From: an uncultured Clostridium sp.
GTDB taxonomy: Bacteria > Bacillota > Clostridia > Lachnospirales > Lachnospiraceae
Assembly (NCBI GenBank): GCA_900551135.1
Contig: URUX01000147.1
Location: 1-6,221 of the forward strand
Direction of reading: 5' to 3'
Length of the DNA stretch: 6,221 bases
Within the stretch, counting starts at the first letter, position 1. Each line of letters begins with the position of its first letter. Shown here in pieces: positions 1 to 6,221 of this stretch. Below the pieces are notes generated by a model that was given only the letters and a program-made list of their open reading frames with translations, had not been told where the DNA came from and made no database searches. A program made the position numbers and the translations under genes.

Positions 1-853
1 AGGACGTAAGGTTTTCAATGGTTACAACGGTTTTTATCCTGGCTTTTGGACTCCAGTAAATCTGTTCAATATCCTGGTTCGACAGGCCGATTCCTCCTGG
101 AAACAGCCGCAAATCCACTTCTGCCTCCTGGCCGCCCAGCTTTTTTCTGAAAACCGCATTTCCCTTTATCATCAGCCACGACGGATTTTTATAGATATTG
201 TATTCCTCCAGAATTTCTGTCCCTTCCAGTTCTTTCATTTTTCCGTCTTTTGAAAAAACTGCAAGGATCCTGGCTGCTTTTTCTATGTCTTTCTCCGCTG
301 TTTTGGAATCGTGGAACTGTTCAATGGAAAACTGCCGTAAGAAACGCTCGGATCGGTTGACCAGAATACCGGAAATCAACTGGCATAGCCTCTCAAACTC
401 TTCCGGTTTATCGGTATCCACATATTTTCCAATACTTTCCTGCATATGGAGTCTCTGCTGAATCCATAACAGAAATGAATCCAGTTCTTCCGCTTTTCCA
501 AAATAAGCCTGACAGATTTTTAAAATGTCCTGTTCCTTTTTGTTTTTAGGCTTTCGCTTCAGCAGACGGTATGCTTTTTCTACAGCCGGAATTTCCAGCT
601 GGCACTTTTCCAATATATGGCCTTTTTTATTATTTTTCCAGATCAGCCGTACATATCCTTCTGTTTCCAGTTGCTCCAGCTGTTCATGGACAATGTCAAA
701 CTGCATGGCCGATTCATCAAAGTATTCCGGAAGCACCTTCCTCCCAATTGGAAGGGAAACAGAGCAGTTTACCTGATTTTTTCCTGAATACAAGACACTT
801 CTCTCATATTTATCCAGCAGCTTTCCCAGTATCCGTTCATCATACCGCTTCAC
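1..853 (-). CDS. jetD: Wadjet nuclease subunit JetD, 3' end outside window
   Basis: JetD is the DNA-cleaving subunit of Wadjet; after JetABC has looped a plasmid, its Toprim-type (topoisomerase/primase fold) active site cuts the circle. The frame is open without a stop or frameshift from a GTG at 853 to the left edge, giving 284 residues of an expected roughly 380-400. It begins MKRYDERILGKLLDKYERS, the typical start of the family, followed by a helical, charged N-terminal region (about 1-200, with winged-helix/arm character). Residues 275-284 read TVVTIENLTS, which matches the first Toprim strand and its conserved glutamate (E280) in the DUF2220-type C-terminal domain. The metal-binding aspartates should lie beyond base 1 and cannot be checked. 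The GTG is chosen because a GGAGG site sits 9 nt upstream and the next in-frame ATG is only at codon 50. The gene overlaps the end of jetC by 14 nt. Identification is firm from sequence plus context; activity is not assessable. Confidence 0.9.
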   Translation of the reverse strand, partial: MKRYDERILGKLLDKYERSVLYSGKNQVNCSVSLPIGRKVLPEYFDESAMQFDIVHEQLEQLETEGYVRLIWKNNKKGHILEKCQLEIPAVEKAYRLLKRKPKNKKEQDILKICQAYFGKAEELDSFLLWIQQRLHMQESIGKYVDTDKPEEFERLCQLISGILVNRSERFLRQFSIEQFHDSKTAEKDIEKAARILAVFSKDGKMKELEGTEILEEYNIYKNPSWLMIKGNAVFRKKLGGQEAEVDLRLFPGGIGLSNQDIEQIYWSPKARIKTVVTIENLTS

Positions 854-3800
854 GGGTAAAATCCTCCACATAACTGAGCTTGTCTTCCTGAAGGACCAGA
901 AGCACCTTTTTCACAGACGGCCCTATGTACTGAATTTTGTCCGGCGGCGCAGCGATAATCATCTGCAGATTGGAACCGCTCATAAAAGAAAGCACTCCCG
1001 TAATCCGTTCATCATCCATGTTATTAAACGCCTCATCCATCATAACCAGTCCGATGGAATCTCCGCCAATGCTGTTTCGGTAAAGCTGCATAAAGGATGC
1101 TGCAATTGTAATGTAAAACGGGGTCTGAGTCTCGCCACCGCTCTTTTCCTGGCTAACCTTGGAATATAGCATAAAGCTTCCGTCTTCACTGCTGATTTTA
1201 ATATCATAATCCATATAAGTCCGGTAATCCGTATATTCTTCCAGGGTTTTGGAACTGGATTCATCCTCTACTGTCAGCTTTTCAAACAATTCATCAATAA
1301 CCTCTTTATGAGTTTCATTAAATAATCCGCTGAATATGGATTCCCCCTGCATAACATTAAAGTCAGACATAATCATCTGATAAAACTTTTTGTACTTTCC
1401 GCTAGGCTCATGGATAAATTCATACTGTTCTTTGCTGAAATGAATATCCTTTAAAGCTCGGTTCAGTTCCTTAAATGCATTCTGGGCCTGCTTAATATTT
1501 TCCTGCAGCTTGGATAAAAACTGCTCCCGAAACTCTTCTTCCGCTGCTTTTCTGGCCTGATATACCTTTTCCTCATACTCCAGCAGCTGGGAATTTTTTA
1601 ATTTTTCGTATTCTGCCAGATACTCCGGAAATCCTGCCAGGGTCTCAGCAGCTCCAAAATCATGGGCAATCTTATAGGCCCGCATGGCCGTAATCATCAT
1701 GCCTTCCGATTTTTCCCTCAGGGTATCATTAGCTTTTCTGGCTCGTTCAAAATTTGCAATAAACTTCTCTAATTCTGCTCCTTCTGTCTGACGAATATAT
1801 TCTCGTTCGCAAGCAGTAAAATCTTCCTTTAATACCTCCACCAGTCCAGCCAGTTCGGTTGTCTGTCCAGCCAGACTCTCCCTCATTTGAAGAACGGCTT
1901 CTTTGTACTGCTTAATCCGTTCCTCCAAACGGCCGATTTCCTTTGTCACCCCGTCAATCTTTTCTTCTATCTGCCTCCGCTCCATCTGCATTTCTTCCAG
2001 ACGAATCCTTTTTTGAATCATGGTCTGGCTGGCTTCCAGACGTTTCATTTCTTCCCTACAGGCAGCCAAAGCCCTCTCATGGCTTCTCAAAGTCTCCAGA
2101 GATTTTAACCGATATTTTACATCAATATCATTGGCAGTGGAAAGTGGGTCTATAACAAATTCCAGCTGTGTTCTGCGCTCCTTCAGGCCTGCCAGACTCT
2201 GTTCCAGACTCTGTTTCCTGACTCTGCATTGTTCCAGCTGCTTTTTATATGCCTCTGAACCAATATAAGGCGTTTCGTATATTTCAGGGCGGATTGCGCT
2301 TACTACGTGATTCTGGTAACGCATACACTCCACGGTAATAGAAACGGGATATTTCTTTAAATCCTGATACCGGCTGCATCGGTGAACCCTGCCTAAAATC
2401 ATGTTGATATATCGTTTGGCCCAGATATTTTTGGAAATAACGATTTCTGCCAGAGTCCCTTTAGGGCATTCCTCATATTCTTCTAATTTGCCAGTATTGA
2501 TTAATCCCACTCCGAATACCTGTCCCCGTTCCCTCATTCTGTCGTACACGCTTAGGGCAACATCAAAGTCCTCCGGAACAGCCAGAAGATAAAACCTCTG
2601 GGTATTCAAAAATCCCTCTACCGCATTCTGCCATTTGGGATCGGTTACCTCCAAAAGCTCGCACAGTACTCTGGTATCGCTTGTTCTGTTTAGCTTTTGA
2701 AACTGCTGGCTGATTTCCATTTGAAGCTTTGTAACCGCTTTGGGATAAACCAGACGCCTTGCTTCTAACTCCTGTATCTGATGCTCCAGTTCCGTTTTTT
2801 TCTCCTGCTGGCTGCGGATTTCCACATTCAACTCTGCCATTTTTTCCTGAACCTTCTGATACATGTTTTCCTTGTATTCGATTACTTTTTCAAGGCAGGC
2901 AAACAGGGCCGCCAGGCTTTCACAGCTTTCCAGTTCTTCTAAAAACCTTTGGTATTCTTCCATACAGGGATCTGCGTCTTTTACTTTTAAAAGCTTTTCC
3001 ACATCTAAAAGAGCTGCTGAAACCGCTTTTTTCAGTTCTTTTACTTCCAGCTTATCTTCCCGAATCCAGGCTTTCAGTTCCGTCTCTTTTCTCTCCAGTT
3101 CCCGAAATGCCTGGTATTCCGTATCGCTGTTTAGCTCTACTGCCAAATCCTGTATCATCATTTCTTTTTGGTCTCTGGCTTTTTTCAATTCATCTTTCTT
3201 TTTCTGCCACTCTTCTCCCTGCAGTTCTTCATAACGGATCGCCCTCTCTGTTTTTGCCTGTTTCTCTTCAGTCAGTTCTTTTTTTGCCCTGGCAATGTAA
3301 TACTCCTGAAACCGGTCTCTTTTGATATAATTTGCGACTTCCCGTTCTTTTTCACAAATATATTCCAGTTCCCCTATCCGCTGTTTCACATCCTGAAGCA
3401 TTCGTTCCAAATCCTGATAACTCCTGACGTTTTCCTTCAGCATCTCTACATTAACATCTTTTTCGTCTAGAACATAGGAATATACAAAATCCTTAATATC
3501 GTGAATCGGTTTAAACGCCAGCGCTTTGGGAATGAGGGAAAAGAATTTATCTTCCAGTCTTCCAAATCGGTTTAACATCATCTTTTTTGCCTCTGTAATA
3601 GTCATGGCAAACGCTGTAATTCCCTTGTTGGTTGAACGGAATGCTGAAATTCCCTTTATTTGATTTCCCTTTTGAAATAAATCGTCGCTTAATTCCCTGT
3701 TATCCATCAGATACCAGGCTGTATTGGGTTCCTTCTCCTCTACAGCCGAATCCATAACCGTTCCTATGATAAAAGGACGCTTCTTCGCTTCGTCAAAAAA

Positions 3801-4082
3801 TTCCAATGCAATATGAGCAGTCAACGGGCCTGTTCTTTCATAAGGCTTATCTTCCCGTCCTGTCTTGCATCGGATATAGCTGTTTAAATTTCTTTTTCCC
3901 TTTTCATGGGCCGCTTTATTAAAATTGGCCTTGGAACAGGTAATCACAAACTGGATTGCATCTAGAATCGTGGATTTTCCCGCTCCGTTTTCACCGGACA
4001 GAAGGACAGATTCTGAAAATTCAATGGTTTCATCCTGAAATCTGTGCCAATTAATCAGCCGTACTTTCTTCAGTATCTTCAT
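840..4082 (-). CDS. jetC: Wadjet SMC-like ATPase JetC (MukB-type)
   Basis: JetC is the motor of the Wadjet complex: an SMC-family ATPase that dimerises, binds JetA and JetB, and extrudes DNA loops in the cytoplasm. From the ATG at 4082 it has 1080 residues, the usual size. The N-terminal head (about 1-205) carries Walker A GENGAGKST at 30-38. A long charged coiled coil follows (about 205-470), then a globular hinge (about 475-610, containing VPEDF at 502-506), then the returning coiled coil (about 615-900). The C-terminal head carries KSGGETQTPFY, with the ABC signature SGGE at 981-984, and Walker B VMMDE with D1016 and catalytic E1017, followed by the D-loop AFNNMDDE. All ATPase motifs look intact. 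A TTG 11 codons upstream extends the frame, but the ATG gives MKILKKVRLINWHRF, which starts directly at the first head strand. The start overlaps jetB by 32 nt. RecN/SbcC-like repair ATPases are the main alternative, and the neighbours rule them out. Confidence 0.95.
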   Translation of the reverse strand: MKILKKVRLINWHRFQDETIEFSESVLLSGENGAGKSTILDAIQFVITCSKANFNKAAHEKGKRNLNSYIRCKTGREDKPYERTGPLTAHIALEFFDEAKKRPFIIGTVMDSAVEEKEPNTAWYLMDNRELSDDLFQKGNQIKGISAFRSTNKGITAFAMTITEAKKMMLNRFGRLEDKFFSLIPKALAFKPIHDIKDFVYSYVLDEKDVNVEMLKENVRSYQDLERMLQDVKQRIGELEYICEKEREVANYIKRDRFQEYYIARAKKELTEEKQAKTERAIRYEELQGEEWQKKKDELKKARDQKEMMIQDLAVELNSDTEYQAFRELERKETELKAWIREDKLEVKELKKAVSAALLDVEKLLKVKDADPCMEEYQRFLEELESCESLAALFACLEKVIEYKENMYQKVQEKMAELNVEIRSQQEKKTELEHQIQELEARRLVYPKAVTKLQMEISQQFQKLNRTSDTRVLCELLEVTDPKWQNAVEGFLNTQRFYLLAVPEDFDVALSVYDRMRERGQVFGVGLINTGKLEEYEECPKGTLAEIVISKNIWAKRYINMILGRVHRCSRYQDLKKYPVSITVECMRYQNHVVSAIRPEIYETPYIGSEAYKKQLEQCRVRKQSLEQSLAGLKERRTQLEFVIDPLSTANDIDVKYRLKSLETLRSHERALAACREEMKRLEASQTMIQKRIRLEEMQMERRQIEEKIDGVTKEIGRLEERIKQYKEAVLQMRESLAGQTTELAGLVEVLKEDFTACEREYIRQTEGAELEKFIANFERARKANDTLREKSEGMMITAMRAYKIAHDFGAAETLAGFPEYLAEYEKLKNSQLLEYEEKVYQARKAAEEEFREQFLSKLQENIKQAQNAFKELNRALKDIHFSKEQYEFIHEPSGKYKKFYQMIMSDFNVMQGESIFSGLFNETHKEVIDELFEKLTVEDESSSKTLEEYTDYRTYMDYDIKISSEDGSFMLYSKVSQEKSGGETQTPFYITIAASFMQLYRNSIGGDSIGLVMMDEAFNNMDDERITGVLSFMSGSNLQMIIAAPPDKIQYIGPSVKKVLLVLQEDKLSYVEDFTREAV
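863..867 (-). promoter_or_regulatory. Strong ribosome binding site deciding the GTG start of jetD
   Basis: GGAGG on the minus strand lies 9 nt before the GTG at 853-851, inside the last codons of jetC. It is the strongest Shine-Dalgarno match in the window. It supports the GTG start over the nearby ATGs at 843 and 840, which are out of frame and reach a stop within about 25 codons. Confidence 0.8.
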
Positions 4083-4665
4083 TGGCCTCTGTTTCCCCCT
4101 TTCGGTATAATGCAATCATGTCGCTGACCCGTTTGATGTCTTCTACCCGTACTGCCATCAAAATAGAATCACAGATTACGATTCTAGAATCTTCCTGGGT
4201 TAAATCCTTGTCCAGCAGTCCCACCAGATTGTAGCGTTTCAGCAGGCGAAGCCCGTTGTTCATGGTAGTCTTATCAATCTGTTTTTCCCTGATTTTTAAG
4301 GATATGTATTTTTCCTGAATATCTCCAATATTCACAACCACGTCAGACAATGATAATTCTCGTTTTTTCTCATCATAAAGGATTCTCAAAATCAGCAGGA
4401 TAATGGATTCATTTAGCTTTAAATGGACATGGTTATAATTTTCTCGGTTGACAAGCTGGACAACGCCGTATTCTTCATTAATCTCCAACACATACCCCAA
4501 AATCCCAAGATACCGTTCAAAAACGGCTTTTTGGCGCAGGATAAAATAATACTCGCTTTTCGTATCTGCATTTTGTTTGCAAATAAAGCACATGCTCATA
4601 AGCCTATTGCAGACTCTCCGAAATTCATCTCGGTCTTTTTGAAGCATTCCTTCAAATAAATCCAT
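4051..4665 (-). CDS. jetB: Wadjet KITE subunit JetB (MukE-like)
   Basis: JetB is the small winged-helix (KITE, MukE-like) subunit that binds the JetA kleisin and helps clamp DNA on the JetC heads. The product has 204 residues, normal for JetB. It is soluble and has no signal peptide or membrane segment. Residues about 1-60 are helical; 62-85 contain the beta-rich EINEEYGVVQLV segment; 86-150 look like a winged helix ending in NNGLRLLKRYNLVGLL; 155-190 form a second small alpha/beta part. The last 15 residues are acidic and probably disordered, and their codons are shared with the jetC start. The ATG at 4665 lies 11 nt after the jetA stop, with AAGGGG (its AA belonging to the jetA TAA) 7 nt upstream. 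Sequence motifs alone are weak; the call rests on size, fold pattern and position between jetA and jetC. The family is of the DUF4194/DUF6063 kind, and which of these applies was not tested. Confidence 0.88.
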   Translation of the reverse strand: MDLFEGMLQKDRDEFRRVCNRLMSMCFICKQNADTKSEYYFILRQKAVFERYLGILGYVLEINEEYGVVQLVNRENYNHVHLKLNESIILLILRILYDEKKRELSLSDVVVNIGDIQEKYISLKIREKQIDKTTMNNGLRLLKRYNLVGLLDKDLTQEDSRIVICDSILMAVRVEDIKRVSDMIALYRKGETEANEDTEESTAD

Positions 4666-4672
4666 ATTCTTT

Positions 4673-4678
4673 CCCCTT
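4673..4678 (-). promoter_or_regulatory. Ribosome binding site of jetB, overlapping the jetA stop
   Basis: AAGGGG on the minus strand is 7 nt from the jetB ATG. Its two A residues are the last two bases of the jetA TAA stop, so a ribosome ending jetA sits on the site that starts jetB, which suggests translational coupling. Confidence 0.6.
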
Positions 4679-6068
4679 ACTTCTGTAGCAAAATCTCAAA
4701 ATCTCGGAATCGGAATCCTTCTTTTTCCACAAAATCTTTTAAATTCAGCTGATAGGGAACCTTCTTCCTCTGTCCATATAAGCGAATATAAATCATTTTG
4801 ATAAACGTATCTCCCTGTGAAAGCGGAAGCTCGGATGCCAGCATACTGGTCCGGTCTCCCATCTGCTCTTTTACATAAGAAGCTATTTTTTCAGGACTCA
4901 AAACATTAGCCAGTTTTTCGGACATTCTCTTTCTTTTTTCATTCCGCGCCTCTTCATCAGGAAGACGTAATGGCAGTTCCTGAGGGATAAACTCTTTTTT
5001 TCCCTCAGAAGGAACATAAAGAGAGTTCATATCCAGATAATCCCAGTAAAAAATCTTTATAAGCCGATCCAACTCCTCTAACTCGTAAATGGAATTGTAA
5101 TCCAGCTTTTTTTCCTGAATCTGATTGTTCATAAATGTGAGAATATCTTTTAGTTGTCCCCTGATGTCTTCACTGCTGGACAGCAAAAACCTGGCTCGGT
5201 TAATGGCTGCTCTCTGATAGCGTGTATTCTTTTTATTAATTTCATCCAGAATATCGTCCATTCTCCGAAATGCATCAATAATATCATGGAGCAGTTCCAG
5301 CACCATCTCTTCTGCTTCCTCAATAGTAATCTCTTTCAGCTCTGAAATTTCCTGGGAAGCTGCCCGTAAAAACCGTTTATTTCTGCTGTGGGCTTCCAGG
5401 CGTTCCACAATCTCCGGCCTGAACTTTGATACATTATCCGATGTCAGCAGCCTGTGATATGCTTTGTCTACTACATTCGTATAATAGTCATTTAGCAGCG
5501 CATCCATAATCTCTGCTACGGTACTGTGTCTGGTCAGTTCATCAATATATCTCTTAATATTGGCATTCAGGCTTTTTAATCCGGTAATCAATGCGTCCGT
5601 ATTTTCCGCAATCTGCAAAAGCCCCAATCCAGGGTTATTGCCGCCAGCCCTTGCCAGATTGTATATGGTATAAATATATCCCTGATATTCCGCCCGCTTT
5701 TCTTCTGAAACGTTAATCAGGGTTTTGATAATCTGTACGGCATAGTCCCGAAAGTTTATCCTCTGGACGTAACTGTAATCCACATCTGTGTAAATCCAGC
5801 CATAGCTTTCCAGCCTGCGAAGCATAAAATTGGCTTTATCCCGACTGGTCATGGCTCCTGTTTCTTCCAGTTCTTTCTCCGGAACCTCTGCAGACATGGA
5901 GGAGTCAAAATAATACTGGAGCTCATCTACCAGAAAATCCCGTTCTACACCAAAGGAAAGCTGCCTGCTGGTTACAGAAAACAGCCGGCAGATACATTCC
6001 CAATATACAATTTTCCCTGGGGCCGCCAGCGGTCCGAAAAAATTCTCCGGTAAAATTTCAAACAGCAT
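4677..6068 (-). CDS. jetA: Wadjet kleisin subunit JetA (MukF-like)
   Basis: JetA is the kleisin of Wadjet; it bridges the two JetC ATPase heads and recruits JetB, closing the ring that encircles DNA. From the ATG at 6068 the product has 463 residues. It opens with MLFEILPENFFGPLAAPGK. Residues about 20-105 look like an N-terminal winged-helix region (RDKANFMLRRLESYGWI at 76-92, with a following YTDVDYSY wing). Helical bundle and coiled-coil stretches fill about 110-345, including an acidic helix near 245-285. A charged linker at 355-390 precedes a C-terminal winged-helix-like end (420-463). A TTG 25 codons upstream keeps the frame open, but those codons overlap the promoter and probable transcript start. 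The ATG has AGGAAG 5 nt upstream. It is the first gene of the operon. The family (DUF5716-like, from memory) is recognised mainly from its N-terminus and its position before jetB and jetC. Confidence 0.9.
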   Translation of the reverse strand: MLFEILPENFFGPLAAPGKIVYWECICRLFSVTSRQLSFGVERDFLVDELQYYFDSSMSAEVPEKELEETGAMTSRDKANFMLRRLESYGWIYTDVDYSYVQRINFRDYAVQIIKTLINVSEEKRAEYQGYIYTIYNLARAGGNNPGLGLLQIAENTDALITGLKSLNANIKRYIDELTRHSTVAEIMDALLNDYYTNVVDKAYHRLLTSDNVSKFRPEIVERLEAHSRNKRFLRAASQEISELKEITIEEAEEMVLELLHDIIDAFRRMDDILDEINKKNTRYQRAAINRARFLLSSSEDIRGQLKDILTFMNNQIQEKKLDYNSIYELEELDRLIKIFYWDYLDMNSLYVPSEGKKEFIPQELPLRLPDEEARNEKRKRMSEKLANVLSPEKIASYVKEQMGDRTSMLASELPLSQGDTFIKMIYIRLYGQRKKVPYQLNLKDFVEKEGFRFRDFEILLQK

Positions 6069-6073
6069 ACGTT

Positions 6074-6079
6074 CTTCCT
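6074..6079 (-). promoter_or_regulatory. Ribosome binding site of jetA
   Basis: AGGAAG on the minus strand lies 5 nt before the ATG at 6068. A second purine stretch, AGGAG (6087-6083), sits 14 nt before it and is less well spaced. Together with the promoter just upstream, this fixes the start at 6068 and excludes the longer TTG-initiated frame. Confidence 0.75.
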
Positions 6080-6110
6080 GTACTCCTATAATTCCTTGTA
6101 AAACGTTCCT

Positions 6111-6140
6111 ATTATACCATATCCGGTGAATGGATGTAAA
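6111..6140 (-). promoter_or_regulatory. Sigma-A promoter of the jetABCD operon
   Basis: Read on the minus strand, TTTACA (6140-6135; five of six bases match TTGACA) is followed by an 18-bp spacer and a perfect TATAAT (6116-6111). The -10 is preceded by TGG, giving an extended -10 (TGnTATAAT). Transcription would start near 6104, leaving a leader of roughly 36 nt before the jetA ATG at 6068. It is the only convincing promoter seen ahead of the four genes, which are too tightly packed for obvious internal ones. Confidence 0.82.
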
Positions 6141-6221
6141 CAAGTAAAACTTAAGGCACAGGACAAACGCATGAATTGTTTTCCTTCCTCTTTTTCAAAA
6201 TATCTTGTTTTTAAAAATTTA
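6141..6221. other. Upstream intergenic stretch, no gene seen
   Basis: This short AT-rich region precedes the jet promoter. It contains runs of T and A near 6190-6221 and no convincing coding region, hairpin terminator or RNA gene. It may hold upstream promoter or operator sequence, and the neighbouring gene lies outside the window. Confidence 0.5.

Noticed and set aside
198..873. Plus-strand open frames at 198-461, 525-776 and 571-873
   Set aside because: They lie opposite the continuous jetD frame, have low-complexity Ser/Phe-rich translations typical of antisense shadows, and lack ribosome sites.
1500..3400. Many short repeated words such as ttcttccag and cagctg
   Set aside because: They reflect repeated Glu-Leu-Glu and Gln-Leu codons of the JetC coiled-coil arms, not a DNA repeat array.
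2759..3470. Plus-strand open frames up to 188 codons opposite the jetC coiled coil
   Set aside because: The Glu/Lys-rich coiled coil on the minus strand gives few stops on the plus strand. The translations are Ser/Phe/Leu-rich with no domain or ribosome site.
4080..4115. TTG at 4115 as the jetC start
   Set aside because: It would add 11 residues (MHYTERGKQRP) without a good ribosome site, whereas the ATG at 4082 begins directly with the first strand of the SMC head.
6086..6172. Minus-strand 28-codon frame from an ATG at 6172 across the promoter, with a purine-rich stretch upstream
   Set aside because: It spans the -35 and -10 elements, ends at the jetA leader and has no recognisable content; a chance frame is more likely than a leader peptide.
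6171..6221. Plus-strand ATG at 6171 with AGGA just upstream, open to the right edge
   Set aside because: Only 17 codons are visible, the composition is that of AT-rich intergenic DNA, and no promoter is seen for it; it cannot be supported as a divergent gene.
6190..6221. A/T runs near the right edge as a possible terminator or UP element
   Set aside because: No GC-rich stem accompanies the runs, and they are too far upstream of the -35 to act as a standard UP element.

Overview
The window holds one transcription unit, read entirely on the minus strand: a Wadjet (Jet) anti-plasmid defence operon. In transcription order it is jetA (6068-4677), jetB (4665-4051), jetC (4082-840) and jetD (853 to beyond base 1). 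The first three genes are complete. jetD is cut by the left edge after 284 codons, just as its Toprim domain begins. No RNA gene, insertion sequence, CRISPR array or terminator is visible.

Organism: base composition is moderately AT-rich, ribosome binding sites are purine-rich and Bacillota-like, and the promoter is sigma-A type with an extended -10. Together with the protein style, this suggests a Clostridia host, perhaps a Lachnospiraceae gut bacterium. This is an impression from composition and was not tested.

Layout: bases 6069-6221 are the upstream region, with a promoter at about 6111-6140 (TTTACA, 18 bp, TGG-TATAAT). The promoter lies inside the longest open frame of jetA and therefore places the true jetA start at the ATG at 6068. 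The genes are packed tightly: an 11-nt gap between jetA and jetB, a 32-nt overlap between jetB and jetC, and a 14-nt overlap between jetC and jetD. jetD starts with GTG behind a strong GGAGG site inside the end of jetC. There is no room for internal terminators, so a single mRNA with translational coupling is expected.

How the parts work together: JetC is a MukB-like SMC ATPase (Walker A GENGAGKST, signature SGGE, Walker B VMMDE, long coiled coils and a central hinge). JetA is the MukF-like kleisin and JetB the MukE-like KITE subunit. In characterised Wadjet systems JetABC extrudes DNA loops, recognises small closed circles, and hands the DNA to JetD, a Toprim nuclease that cleaves it. The JetC P-loop region and the small JetA and JetB resemble type II Wadjet more than type I or III. 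That subtype call is from memory of the families and needs a profile search.
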